Assembly: GCA_932222125.1 (NCBI GenBank)
Contig: CAKNZJ010000203.1
Location: 1 to 23,819 of the forward strand
Length of the DNA stretch: 23,819 nt
Origin: an uncultured Clostridia bacterium
GTDB taxonomy: Bacteria; Bacillota; Clostridia; Oscillospirales; Oscillospiraceae
Direction: 5' to 3'
Shown: piece by piece, positions 15,012 through 22,720 of the stretch
Layout: each line of letters starts with the position of its first letter
How positions within the stretch are numbered: position 1 is the first letter of the stretch
The notes under the pieces: model-generated
Database searches by the model: none
Seen by the model: the letters and a program-made list of their open reading frames with translations, nothing else
Told to the model about the DNA's origin: nothing
Program-made: the position numbers and the translations under genes

Positions 15012-15689
15012 ATGCACCTTTTAGTAATTGAAGATGAACGCGCCCTGTGCGAGACCATCGTTCGCAGCCTGCGGCGGCTGGCCTACAGCGTGGACTACTG
15101 CTATGACGGCGAAAAGGCGCTGGCGTTTCTGGGCGTGGAACGATACGATCTGGTGCTTCTTGATCTGAATCTGCCGAAAAAGGACGGCATGACGGTGCTG
15201 CGCACCCTGCGGCAGACCGACCGGGAGACGCGGGTGCTGATCCTCTCCGCCCGCAGCGAAGTGGAGGACAAGGTGCAGGGGCTGGATGCCGGGGCGAACG
15301 ACTATCTGGCGAAGCCCTTCCACTTGGCGGAGCTGGAGGCCCGCATCCGCAGCCTGACATTGCGGCAGTTCACCCAGCAGGATGTGCTGCTAAGCTGCGG
15401 AGGCCTGACCTTTGACACCCGCTCCCGTACCGCCACCGTCAACGGGCAGACGCTGGCGCTCACCCGGAAGGAAACGGGAATCCTGGAATACCTGATGGTG
15501 CATCAAGGAAGGCCAGTAAGTCAGGAGGAGCTGATGGATCACGTTTGGGACAATAGCGTGGACAGCTTCAGCAATTCCGTTCGCGTCCACATCTCCGCCC
15601 TGCGCAAAAAGCTCCGCGCCGTGCTGGGCTATGACCCCATCCGCAACCGCATCGGCGAGGGCTATCTGATGGGAGGCGAGGAGGAATGA
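15012..15689 (+). CDS. OmpR-family response regulator
   Basis: This 225-aa protein has a receiver domain (1-115) with acidic pair E7-D8, phosphorylation site D51 in LLDLNLP, the S/T position in ILSARS and the lysine in LAKPF. The winged-helix effector domain (about 125-222) has LTRKETGILEYL, SVRVHISALRKKL and the IGEGYLM end. AGGAGGG precedes the ATG. It overlaps the kinase gene as ATGA. Placed divergently from the redox operon, it most likely controls that operon, sensing an unknown signal. Confidence 0.93.
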   Translation: MHLLVIEDERALCETIVRSLRRLAYSVDYCYDGEKALAFLGVERYDLVLLDLNLPKKDGMTVLRTLRQTDRETRVLILSARSEVEDKVQGLDAGANDYLAKPFHLAELEARIRSLTLRQFTQQDVLLSCGGLTFDTRSRTATVNGQTLALTRKETGILEYLMVHQGRPVSQEELMDHVWDNSVDSFSNSVRVHISALRKKLRAVLGYDPIRNRIGEGYLMGGEEE

Positions 15690-16837
15690 AGCGGCTTTCC
15701 CTGCAGTGGCGCATCACGCTGATGTCCGTCCTGCTCATCGGCATCACCTGCGTGGCCATGAATTTGCTGCTGTGCTCCTCCGGTGTGTACTATATGGACA
15801 CCATTGCGGACAGTTTACAAGGCGGCGGCACGGTGATCCTGAATGATGGCGGAGCGGCGAGCTTTGACCCGCAGCTCATAGCGCCCAACGAGGAGTTGAC
15901 CATCGTCGTCGATGGGGTGCAGGGGCGCTTCCGCACCACCAACTGGTACATCACGGCGGCGGTAACGCTGCTCAGCGGCATCCTCGCCTATTTCGTCAGC
16001 GGACGCGCTCTCAAGCCCCTGCGCAGCTTTACCTCGCAGGTGGAGCAGGTGCAGCTGAACAATCTTGCCGATATGAGGATCGATGAAGATGCTATTTCGG
16101 AGTTCCGGCAGCTGAGCCGCTCGTTCAACCAGATGCTGGAGCGGCTGAACAACGCCTTTTCCGCCCAGCGGCAGTTCACCGGCAACGCCGCCCACGAGCT
16201 GCGCACGCCACTGGCACTAATGCAGGCGCAGTTGGAGCTGTTTTCCGCGGAGCATCCTGATGTGCGACCGGAGACGGCGGAGTTCCTCACGCTTTTGCGT
16301 GAGCAGACGGAACGGCTGATACAGATGACCAGGACACTGCTGGAGATGAGCAATCTGCGGCAGGTGGCGCGGAACGAGCGGATCCAGCTCGCTCCCATGA
16401 TCGAGGAGATCTTCACAGATCTTGCGCCGCTCTCAGATAAGCTCGGCGTCACGCTGACGGCGGAGGGCGACGGCATTATGACCGGCAGCGATGCACTGAT
16501 CTACCGGCTGATCTTCAACCTGACGGAGAATGCTGTCAAGTACAACCGGCCGGGCGGCTCGGTACGGGTTTCTGTCACTCAGGAGTTGGAAAAGCTCCTG
16601 CTCCGCGTCTCCGACACCGGCTGCGGCATCCCGGAGGTGTATCAGCGCAGTATCTTCCAGCCCTTCTTCCGGGTGGACAAGTCTCGCAGCCGGGAATACG
16701 GTGGCGCAGGACTGGGGCTCTCACTGGTATGGGAGATCGCCGACCTCCACGGCGGCTCCGTTTGGGTAGAGAAAAGTTCGGAGAAGGGCACTACCATTGC
16801 GGTGGGGTTGCCAACGCAACAATCAACGAAGCCCTAA
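15686..16837 (+). CDS. Sensor histidine kinase
   Basis: This 383-aa membrane kinase has TM1 around 10-30, a short outside loop of about 55 residues, TM2 around 88-106, a HAMP-like linker, then the phospho-acceptor H170 in NAAHELRTPL. The ATP-binding core has N282 (LTENAVKYN), DTGCGIP at 310-316, FQPFFR and GGAGLGLS at 339-346. All catalytic boxes are intact. The tiny extracytoplasmic loop suggests sensing in or at the membrane. It overlaps the response regulator by 4 nt and converges with the small minus-strand gene at 16845. Confidence 0.92.
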   Translation: MKRLSLQWRITLMSVLLIGITCVAMNLLLCSSGVYYMDTIADSLQGGGTVILNDGGAASFDPQLIAPNEELTIVVDGVQGRFRTTNWYITAAVTLLSGILAYFVSGRALKPLRSFTSQVEQVQLNNLADMRIDEDAISEFRQLSRSFNQMLERLNNAFSAQRQFTGNAAHELRTPLALMQAQLELFSAEHPDVRPETAEFLTLLREQTERLIQMTRTLLEMSNLRQVARNERIQLAPMIEEIFTDLAPLSDKLGVTLTAEGDGIMTGSDALIYRLIFNLTENAVKYNRPGGSVRVSVTQELEKLLLRVSDTGCGIPEVYQRSIFQPFFRVDKSRSREYGGAGLGLSLVWEIADLHGGSVWVEKSSEKGTTIAVGLPTQQSTKP

Positions 16838-16844
16838 AACCCTT

Positions 16845-17120
16845 TTATTCGTTTTTCGCCGCTTCGCTTGCCGCCCTGCGGCGTTCCTCTCTGTATGGGG
16901 TGGTCAGCCGGAAAGAGAAGCGTCCCTTTTCAATCTCAAATTCCTTGCAGCCCGTGTCCGGGTCTACGTCCGTCAGCTTGCAGACGGCAGGGTGTTTGCG
17001 GCTGTATGCGGTCAGCCTGTTTTTGAGGTCGGTGTTGTGGGTGCGGATGAAGATGGTGGGGTCTTTCTCGTCAAAATAGATTTCGGTGGTCTTTTCCTGC
17101 TTGGTAGGTCCTGTTCTCAT
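16845..17120 (-). CDS. Conserved small protein next to the mobilization genes
   Basis: This 91-aa protein has an N-terminal MRTGPTKQEKTTEIYFDEKDPTIFIRTHNTDLKNRL and a lysine/arginine-rich tail (REERRRAA). Similar proteins recur beside relaxase genes of clostridial elements; the function is unknown to me. GAAAGGATA gives a ribosome-binding site. Its stop lies 8 nt from the kinase stop. The compact basic tail could suit nucleic-acid binding; that is a guess. Confidence 0.6.
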   Translation of the reverse strand: MRTGPTKQEKTTEIYFDEKDPTIFIRTHNTDLKNRLTAYSRKHPAVCKLTDVDPDTGCKEFEIEKGRFSFRLTTPYREERRRAASEAAKNE

Positions 17121-17215
17121 AGGCTTATCCTTTCTACGGCTCTGTCACGCAATAGGGGTGTTTTTCGGGGATTTTCTTCGGCTCTTGACTTGGGAAAAAT
17201 GGCAATTTTCAAACA

Positions 17216-17255
17216 GGAGCGCGCCGGACGATGTCTGCCCTGTCCGACGCGCTCC
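17216..17255 (-). terminator. Probable terminator after the relaxase gene
   Basis: GGAGCGCGCCGGAC (17216-17229) and GTCCGACGCGCTCC (17242-17255) pair over 14 positions with one mismatch. On the minus strand a TGTTTG sequence follows, so the T-tract is weak. It lies 40 nt downstream of the relaxase stop. Confidence 0.5.
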
Positions 17256-17294
17256 CATTCGATAAAATGCGTTTTTTCCGGCTCTACACAGGAA

Positions 17295-18557
17295 TCAGCG
17301 AGCTTCGTCCCTCGTGACCGCTTTTTCTCTGAGCGGATGGAAGAATCGCCACAGATTATTACGCTGAATTACATCCTCATAGCTGCGGACTTTCCCGCGC
17401 AGCTCCGTATTTTCACGCTCCAATTCTGCCGCACGGAGCTTGCTGTGGACAGACTTATAATCAGAAATTTCCTGTTTCAAACTGTCAATCTCAGCCTTGA
17501 GCTTTGCAATCAGTTTGTTTGCCGCATCCACCGCCTTTTGCAGTTTGGATTCCTTTTTCTCTGCTGTAACATACTTCTTTGCCAGAGTGGAAATCCGGTC
17601 AAAATCTTCACGCTCCACGGCAACTTTGGATGAGAAGGGAATGGACGTTGCCACGATTTTTTCGATAGACCGCACATCGACCCGCTGATTCTGGATTTTT
17701 TCAATTTTGCTCCCAAGCGTTGCTGCCTGTTTTTCCTGCTGACGGTTCTGCTCTGTGAATTCTGCCAGCCGCGCCTGTTCCTGCTGCACCTTGAACTGCG
17801 TCACCGTCAGATGTTCCTCGGAGCTGCCGCGTTCGCCTCGCTCCACATCGTCATACCCTGCCTTTCGCATGGCAGCGAAGAAATCATCTTGCAGAACGGA
17901 ATAGGATTTTTGGAGCACAGTTTTCCCGTTTGCGTTCAGCAGCGGTTTCCCATGCTCGTCCAGCGCGGGCTTGGAATCCCACTTTTTGCTCATGCTGACC
18001 TGCTGTATCGTTTCCTTGACCGTACCCACCAGCGATTTATCCTTGCAGCGTTTCGACCACAGGATTTGCTTTTCCACGACGGGAATGTAGACCACATGAA
18101 GGTGATAGTGGTACACGTCCTGCTCCAGCGCGTCGGACATGGCGCGGTTGCGCTCGTCGGCGTGCATGACCGCCGAAAGGATATACTGCTCGCCGCCGAC
18201 GATTTCTATTGCGGATTTGTATGCGTCGGTGTAAAATTGTTTTGCGAAGTCATAGCCGCCGTGATTATGAAAATAGGCGGTGTTTACGTCAAAGACCAGC
18301 TCGCCGTAGAGAAAGGCATCCTCTTTCAATCCACGGGTGGAGATGATCCCGTCCTTTTTCAACTGCTCAAACATCTCCGCATATCCGGCGGTCGGTTTCT
18401 TGAAATGGACATTGAGGTGCGTTCTCTCCGGGACAATATCCTGATTGACATAGGATTCCTTTTCCCGTTCGTTGTGCTGCTGCGCGTTGCCGATTCTGGC
18501 AGCGGTCAGCCTCATATTTCTTGCGTTGGTACGATGGATACCGTCGCCTCTTGCCAT
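17295..18557 (-). CDS. MobV-family relaxase (Pre/Mob)
   Basis: This 420-aa protein nicks DNA at oriT and starts conjugative mobilization. Conserved blocks include NAQQHNERE and PERTHLN near the start and the metal-binding region H132-A-D-E followed by H150-Y-H152-L-H154, the MobV three-histidine motif. Residues from about 250 on form a long coiled coil typical for the dimerizing C-terminal half. AGGAGGT lies 10 nt before the ATG. A pMV158-like oriT sits 75 nt upstream. No coupling protein or secretion genes occur in the window, so it needs a helper element for transfer. Confidence 0.9.
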   Translation of the reverse strand: MARGDGIHRTNARNMRLTAARIGNAQQHNEREKESYVNQDIVPERTHLNVHFKKPTAGYAEMFEQLKKDGIISTRGLKEDAFLYGELVFDVNTAYFHNHGGYDFAKQFYTDAYKSAIEIVGGEQYILSAVMHADERNRAMSDALEQDVYHYHLHVVYIPVVEKQILWSKRCKDKSLVGTVKETIQQVSMSKKWDSKPALDEHGKPLLNANGKTVLQKSYSVLQDDFFAAMRKAGYDDVERGERGSSEEHLTVTQFKVQQEQARLAEFTEQNRQQEKQAATLGSKIEKIQNQRVDVRSIEKIVATSIPFSSKVAVEREDFDRISTLAKKYVTAEKKESKLQKAVDAANKLIAKLKAEIDSLKQEISDYKSVHSKLRAAELERENTELRGKVRSYEDVIQRNNLWRFFHPLREKAVTRDEAR

Positions 18558-18564
18558 AGGCAGT

Positions 18565-18813
18565 TTACCTCCTGATTTCAGATTGTGCAGGACGGGGCAG
18601 CTTTCGGGGAGGCACTTCTGCGGAAGTGTAATAACCCACTATGATACTTTCATCCTGCGGCTGCAAAGTATCGTGGGCTCTCCGAGGGGGAACGGGGAAT
18701 GCGGCTTCTGCGGAAGCCTCTGCCGTGGCTTGCAAGTAGTACCCACTTTGCAAAATCCACGGCGTGACCGCCAGCCTTTCAGCAATCGAATTTGCTTCAA
18801 CGCTGCCGCCCAC
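18565..18813 (-). CDS. Possible small protein overlapping oriT
   Basis: This open frame of up to 82 aa ends in the relaxase ribosome-binding site (AGG AGG TAA), 7 nt before the relaxase ATG, which would allow coupling. Codon use looks coding-like (AVTPWILQSGYYLQATAEASAEA). However, the start is unclear, with only a GTG without a ribosome-binding site, and the frame runs through the oriT repeats, which impose their own sequence. It may be a real leader gene or a by-product of the oriT region. Confidence 0.3.
   Translation of the reverse strand: MGGSVEANSIAERLAVTPWILQSGYYLQATAEASAEAAFPVPPRRAHDTLQPQDESIIVGYYTSAEVPPRKLPRPAQSEIRR
18632..18672 (-). other. oriT of the MobV relaxase
   Basis: On the minus strand TAGTGGGTTA (complement of 18632-18641) matches the MobV nick consensus TAGTGNG/TTA; the cut would fall between 18635 and 18634. 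Just before it lies the inverted repeat GATACTTT (complement of 18665-18672) and AAAGTATC (complement of 18643-18650), the same order as in pMV158. Two further hairpins with the shared centre CTTCTGCGGAAG lie at 18613-18628 and 18703-18718. Confidence 0.8.
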
Positions 18814-18930
18814 AGGCAGAGAGAATTTTGAAAATCCTCTCTGCCATCCATCTCAAAATCTGCGGGTTTTTCGATGGGGACGGGGATGTGAGGGGCTGTG
18901 TCAGCCAATGCTTTGCCTTGTCCTCCAGCA

Positions 18931-18953
18931 ACAGGAGCGTGGCACGCTCCTGT
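18931..18953. other. Perfect hairpin at the end of the small gene
   Basis: ACAGGAGCGTG (18931-18941) and CACGCTCCTGT (18943-18953) form an 11-bp palindrome around one base, overlapping the minus-strand stop codon. No T-tract follows on either strand, so it may be a processing or protein-binding site, or a weak terminator. Confidence 0.45.
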
Positions 18954-19207
18954 CACAGCTCCCAAGGAGGAGTAGTCCAGCGATAGCTTTGCGGAACGCC
19001 GCGCCGGTCAAGATATTCCTGCCGCGCCTGTTCGCGTTCTTCCTCGGTAGGGGCAGTCTTATAGCTGGAATAGAGCTGCCGGTTCAGCATGGCGTCGAGC
19101 TTCTGCTCTAAGCCCTGACGGATTTCCTCTTCGTAATCATCCTCGCCCCGCAGATGGTACATGGTGAGGTCGATGAAGAGATCATAGGGAATTTGTACGC
19201 TTTTCAT
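18953..19207 (-). CDS. Conserved small mobile-element protein
   Basis: This 84-aa protein starts MKSVQIPYDLFIDLTMYHL, continues EEEIRQGLEQKLDAML and ends with TEEEREQARQEYLDRRGVPQSYRW. I recognise the pattern as a small helical protein common next to replication genes of clostridial integrative elements; the function is unknown. A longer frame begins at 19276, but AAAGGATAGG directly precedes ATG 19207 and the extra N-terminus overlaps the iteron-like repeats. It is probably co-transcribed with the RepA-type ATPase upstream. Confidence 0.65.
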   Translation of the reverse strand: MKSVQIPYDLFIDLTMYHLRGEDDYEEEIRQGLEQKLDAMLNRQLYSSYKTAPTEEEREQARQEYLDRRGVPQSYRWTTPPWEL

Positions 19208-19227
19208 TTTCCTATCCTTTCCTTTCC

Positions 19228-19310
19228 GCGACGGTCGCAACGATAGCGACGGTTGCTCTGACAGTATCATTTTCACCGTTGCAACCGTTGCAACCGTCGC
19301 AGCCGTCGCG
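19228..19310. repeat. Iteron-like repeat cluster, possible replication origin
   Basis: Four head-to-tail 9-bp units fill 19275-19310: ACCGTTGCA, ACCGTTGCA, ACCGTCGCA and GCCGTCGCG. Facing them are GCGACGGT at 19228-19235 and again at 19246-19253. GCGACGGTTGC (19246-19256) and GCAACCGTCGC (19290-19300) form a perfect 11-bp inverted repeat. The cluster lies directly after the RepA-type gene and in front of the next gene. An origin or a RepA binding site is the likely role, by analogy with iteron replicons. Confidence 0.5.
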
Positions 19311-19316
19311 CCGTCC

Positions 19317-20489
19317 TCATTCGATTACTTCGTACTCTACATTGTCGATGACCATATAGGTGAGTTTCACCTGCCGCCCGGAGTGTTTTGCTCTGTTCTC
19401 GTACTTCACATGGTACTCGTCCAGCAGCCTGCCGGATTTAACGTTCAGGTATTTGGTGAGAGCGTTTGCCGCCATGCCTGTGTTGACCGTCTCCGCAAGC
19501 TCAGTCGGGCTGCCTGTCCATTCTCTGCTTTCGTAGGAAACAAGCTGGGAAACCGTATCCAATACCGGGTCGGGCGGCTCCTGATACAGCTCGTTCTCTG
19601 TCCGTTCAAGGCTCCATATCTGCGTGTCGGCATCTTTTTTCAGATATAGAATTTGATCCTGTTGATCTCGCCCCACCGCATCGACCGTGGCCTCCAATGC
19701 AGTCCGTTTCTTCTTCTGCATCAGGAGTGCTCCGTCTGCACAACCGAGAAGTCCTGTTGTGCCGGAGATCGTTTCAAAGCTGTCCCCGGCTGGCTGCTTT
19801 CTTGTGTGATGGACGGTAACGATGCAAATGCTGTGTCTGTCCGCAAAACGCTTGAGCTTGCCGATGATCTCATAGTCGCTGGCGTAGCTGTAAGCCTCGC
19901 CGCCAGCTTCTCTGATCTTCTGCATGGTGTCAATGATAACCAGCTTCGTGTCGGGGTGTTCCTTTATGAAATTCTCAAGCTGCTCGTCAAGACCGTTTCC
20001 GATTTTGTTTGCTGCCGTTGCAAAATGCAGGCTGGCGGTATCCGCCACGCCGTACATCATAAACATTCGACTCTGGATTCTCTGGAAATCATCCTCCAGT
20101 GCAAGGTACAGAACCGTACCCTGATGGACTTCATAGCCCCACAGCCTTTGCCCTGTGCTGACATGGTAGGCAAGCTGCGCTACCAGAAATGATTTTCCGA
20201 TTTTGGGCGCTCCTGCGAGGATATACGCTCCCGCGTAGAGCAAGCCGTCGATGATGGGCGGCCTGCTCTTGTAGGCGGTCTGATACAGCTCTGTCATGGA
20301 AACCGTATGAAGATAACGCGGATCGTTCATGCGCCGGATTTTCTCACGCATTTCCTCAATATTTTCCTCCGGGGGATTGCTTTCGCAGGTTTCATGTGGT
20401 ATGCTCTGGTTAGTTGAATCGTGAGGCGGCTGCCCTCCATCTGCGCCAACAGATGGGATGAGGGCGGTCGTTTTCTCATTTCCCGTCAT
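19317..20489 (-). CDS. RepA-type replicative AAA ATPase/helicase
   Basis: This 390-aa protein is a RecA-fold ATPase related to the RepA hexameric helicase. It has Walker A G93-A-P-K-I-G-K-S100, an ALEDD segment near 130-134, Walker B VIID (184-187) followed by TMQK, and TVHHTRK (225-231), the typical sensor region. The C-terminal part (about 300-390) resembles a small helix-turn-helix domain. A longer frame starts at 20561, but GGAGGTGA directly before ATG 20489 marks the start, which overlaps the end of the excisionase-like gene by 14 nt. It probably supports autonomous replication of the excised element. Confidence 0.8.
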   Translation of the reverse strand: MTGNEKTTALIPSVGADGGQPPHDSTNQSIPHETCESNPPEENIEEMREKIRRMNDPRYLHTVSMTELYQTAYKSRPPIIDGLLYAGAYILAGAPKIGKSFLVAQLAYHVSTGQRLWGYEVHQGTVLYLALEDDFQRIQSRMFMMYGVADTASLHFATAANKIGNGLDEQLENFIKEHPDTKLVIIDTMQKIREAGGEAYSYASDYEIIGKLKRFADRHSICIVTVHHTRKQPAGDSFETISGTTGLLGCADGALLMQKKKRTALEATVDAVGRDQQDQILYLKKDADTQIWSLERTENELYQEPPDPVLDTVSQLVSYESREWTGSPTELAETVNTGMAANALTKYLNVKSGRLLDEYHVKYENRAKHSGRQVKLTYMVIDNVEYEVIE

Positions 20490-20682
20490 TTCGCTCACCT
20501 CCGGGAATCTGGAAGCCGTAGAACTTCTGCTTGAAATACTGGGCAGGGCATTTTCCGGCAACGGTCAGATAGCCTTGGGCTTTCAGCTCCCTGTTCATTT
20601 CCCGGACGATCTGATACGCCTTGCTGCGGCTGATGCCCATGATCTCCGCCACCTCTGACGCTGTGATAAACTGTGCTCTCAT
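20476..20682 (-). CDS. Excisionase-like winged HTH protein 2
   Basis: This 68-aa protein, MRAQFITASEVAEIMGISRSKAYQIVREMN followed by a GYLTVAGK wing, is a paralogue of the product of 10911-11108. The frame is open to 20739, but AGGAGGT just before ATG 20682 fixes the start. It overlaps the ATPase gene by 14 nt and is led by a consensus minus-strand promoter, so excisionase-like and replication functions are expressed together. It may act as excisionase or as a DNA-binding helper for replication. Confidence 0.75.
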   Translation of the reverse strand: MRAQFITASEVAEIMGISRSKAYQIVREMNRELKAQGYLTVAGKCPAQYFKQKFYGFQIPGGERNDGK

Positions 20683-20780
20683 AGTACCTCCTGTTTCAAA
20701 GTATTTTTCTCGGATTACGCATCTTCCATTCATTCTCACTCTGCCAGTTCTGTTGAAAAGCGTATCCTAAGTACACATTT

Positions 20781-20809
20781 ATTATACGCATACAAGGTGC
20801 ATCTGTCAA
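20781..20809 (-). promoter_or_regulatory. Consensus promoter of the excisionase-repA-mob side
   Basis: On the minus strand a perfect TTGACA (complement of 20804-20809) and a perfect TATAAT (complement of 20781-20786) are 17 nt apart, the same build as at 11162-11190. GCGTAT (20760-20765) and ATACGC (20784-20789) form an inverted repeat across the -10 region, and AAGTACA/TGTACTT (near 20769 and 20830) flank both divergent promoters. Confidence 0.85.
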
Positions 20810-20834
20810 GCCTTTACGAAATAAAAATATGTAC

Positions 20835-20863
20835 TTGCAATTCGCTTTATTCTGTGGTATGAT
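20835..20863 (+). promoter_or_regulatory. Promoter of the XRE regulator and integrase
   Basis: TTGCAA (20835-20840) and TATGAT (20858-20863) are 17 nt apart, with TG at 20855-20856 giving an extended -10. It is divergent from the excisionase promoter. Confidence 0.75.
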
Positions 20864-20883
20864 ATGGACGAGGTGAATCAGAT

Positions 20884-21489
20884 ATGGACAATTTCGATTA
20901 TCCCGCCATCGGGCAGAGAATTAAGCAACTCCGAAAACGGAAGGGGCTGAACCAGACCGAGCTGGCACAAATGCTTAAAAAATCCCTCCGCACCGTACAG
21001 AAGTACGAAACCGGAGAGATTGAAGTGTCGATTGCCGTTGTCAATCAGATCGCAGACCTGCTGGACACGACCTCAACCTATATTCTTGGGTATGAATCCA
21101 GCACGACACAGATCAGGACGCTTGCCGACGTAATGGACTTCCTCTTTAAGCTGGAAACGGTAGAGGGCATCGACTTCAAGATCAATGTGCAGAAGCCGCC
21201 CCGCAGCAAACAATGGGAGTGCTCGGTTTCCTTTGATGGAAAGAGCACGGCAGAGTTCAACGCAGATATGTGCCTGTTCCTTGAACAATGGGAGGATGAG
21301 CGCAGCGAGCTTCGCGCCCATAACTCCACGCAGGCAGCATATAAGCGCTGGAAGGAGCAGACGCTTGCATACTATGCCGCGAACGCAGTCAAATGCACAG
21401 AACCAGAAGAACTTGACCGTGACGAACTGATTGCAAGACGGACGGAGCTTTTGGAAAAGGAATATGGTAAAAACGAGAGTAATGAGTAA
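20884..21489 (+). CDS. XRE-family regulator of the integrase module
   Basis: This 201-aa protein has an N-terminal HTH, IGQRIKQLRKRKGLNQTELAQML, then RTVQKYETGEIEVSI and ADLLDTTSTYILGY. The C-terminal 120 residues are charged and probably form a dimer or sensing domain. GAGGTGA precedes the ATG. It lies upstream of, and is co-oriented with, the integrase (42-nt gap) and divergent from the excisionase/repA operon. It likely represses both promoters until the element is induced. It shares its position, but little of its C-terminal sequence, with the regulator at 11297. Confidence 0.82.
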   Translation: MDNFDYPAIGQRIKQLRKRKGLNQTELAQMLKKSLRTVQKYETGEIEVSIAVVNQIADLLDTTSTYILGYESSTTQIRTLADVMDFLFKLETVEGIDFKINVQKPPRSKQWECSVSFDGKSTAEFNADMCLFLEQWEDERSELRAHNSTQAAYKRWKEQTLAYYAANAVKCTEPEELDRDELIARRTELLEKEYGKNESNE

Positions 21490-21531
21490 ATAACCCTATC
21501 AAAGCCTGATTCTTGAGGGAAGGAGGTAAAA

Positions 21532-22605
21532 ATGTCAGTAACAAAAGACGGCGACACCGGTCGCTGGATGTCGCAGATCCGGGTAACGGATTGGACAGGC
21601 AAGACCATCCACAAAAAGAAGCGCGGCTTCGCCACCAAAAAGGAAGCCCTTCAATGGGAACGTGACTTCATCAGCCAATCCACAGGTAGCCTCGGTATGA
21701 CCTTCGGCGACTTCATCGCTTTGTATGTCAAGGATATGGAGCACCGTCTCAAGCCCTCCACCGTTGCCAGCAAGAAATGGCTGATCGACCTGAAGGTAAC
21801 GCCCTTCTTCAAGAAAATCCCGCTGAACGAGATCAAGCCCACTCATGTGCGCCAGTGGCAGAACTCTCTGACCAGCTACCGCGATGAAAGCGGCAAGCCC
21901 TACTCCCAAACCTATCTCAAGTGCATCAACAACCAGCTCACAGCAATTTTCAACTACGCAGTCAAGTACTATGGACTGAAAGAGAATCCATGCCACAAGG
22001 CAGGGAGCATGGGTAAGAAACACGCCGATGAGATGCTGTTCTGGACAAGGCAGGAGTTTCAGACATTCATTGAGGTCATGAAAGACCGGCCTGCCAGCTA
22101 CGCGGTATTTATGACCTTGTACTTCACCGGAATCCGTGAAGGAGAGCTATTGGCGCTTACGCCGTCGGACATCGACTTTGAAAAGAAAACCCTGACGGTA
22201 AACAAGAGCTATCAGCGTCTCGGCAGAGAGGACATCGTCACCACGCCGAAAACGCCTAAGAGCAACCGCACCATCCCTATCCCTGATGGACTCTGCACCT
22301 GTTTACAGGAGTATATGTCCCATTGCTACGGGCTGCAAAAGGACGACCGGCTCTTTCCCTACACCAAGAGCTTTCTGTATCACGAAATGGAGTATGGCTG
22401 CAAGGCATCGGGGGTAAAGCGCATCCGGGTGCATGACATTCGCCACAGCCACGCCAGCCTGTTGGTGGAGATGAGTTTCTCCCCGCTGCTGATCGCGGAG
22501 CGGCTCGGACACGAGAAGGTGCAGACCACGATGGACACATACAGCCACCTGTACCCCAACAAGCAGGTGGAGGTAGCCAGACAGCTTGACGGCATTATGC
22601 CGTGA
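21532..22605 (+). CDS. Tyrosine integrase, Tn916 family
   Basis: This 357-aa site-specific recombinase has an N-terminal arm-binding domain (about 1-50), a core-binding SAM-like domain (about 55-160) and a catalytic domain with R202 (GIREGEL), H301-D-I-R304, H327 (LGHEK) and the nucleophile Y337 (TYSHL). All are intact. AAGGAGGTAAAA precedes the ATG. It is the last gene of the element and reads outward to arm repeats at 22634-22650 and the attachment core at 22721. It should drive excision and integration, with the excisionase-like protein setting direction. It aligns residue for residue with the truncated copy at 9997-10911. Confidence 0.95.
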   Translation: MSVTKDGDTGRWMSQIRVTDWTGKTIHKKKRGFATKKEALQWERDFISQSTGSLGMTFGDFIALYVKDMEHRLKPSTVASKKWLIDLKVTPFFKKIPLNEIKPTHVRQWQNSLTSYRDESGKPYSQTYLKCINNQLTAIFNYAVKYYGLKENPCHKAGSMGKKHADEMLFWTRQEFQTFIEVMKDRPASYAVFMTLYFTGIREGELLALTPSDIDFEKKTLTVNKSYQRLGREDIVTTPKTPKSNRTIPIPDGLCTCLQEYMSHCYGLQKDDRLFPYTKSFLYHEMEYGCKASGVKRIRVHDIRHSHASLLVEMSFSPLLIAERLGHEKVQTTMDTYSHLYPNKQVEVARQLDGIMP

Positions 22606-22633
22606 GCCTCTGGCTACAAAAAACGCCGCAAAT

Positions 22634-22650
22634 GTAGCCAATTTGTAGCC
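22634..22650 (+). repeat. Right arm-type repeat pair of the 10.4-kb element
   Basis: GTAGCC at 22634-22639 recurs at 22645-22650 (11-bp period). A third, inverted copy, TGGCTAC, lies at 22611-22617. The pair ends 73 nt before the core at 22723. It matches the left pair near 12414. Confidence 0.65.
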
Positions 22651-22653
22651 AGC

Positions 22654-22703
22654 AAAAAAGAAAAATCCTGAAAAACGCTGTATTACCAACGCTTTCCAGG
22701 ATT
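22654..22703 (-). terminator. Minus-strand terminator at the integrase end
   Basis: AATCCTGAAAAACGCT (22664-22679) and AACGCTTTCCAGGATT (22688-22703) pair over 16 positions. The three irregular positions become G-U pairs only in the minus-strand RNA, where the T-rich tract opposite 22654-22663 follows the stem. It should stop transcripts entering from the right. Confidence 0.65.
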
Positions 22704-22720
22704 CAGAAAACACTAAATAT

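Noticed and set aside
16797..17633. Plus-strand open frame of 278 codons
   Set aside because: It runs antisense through the small conserved gene and the relaxase coiled coil and has no domain or ribosome-binding site.
18639..18965. 108-codon minus-strand frame over the oriT region
   Set aside because: No ribosome-binding site, no recognisable sequence, and it overlaps oriT and the better 82-codon frame.
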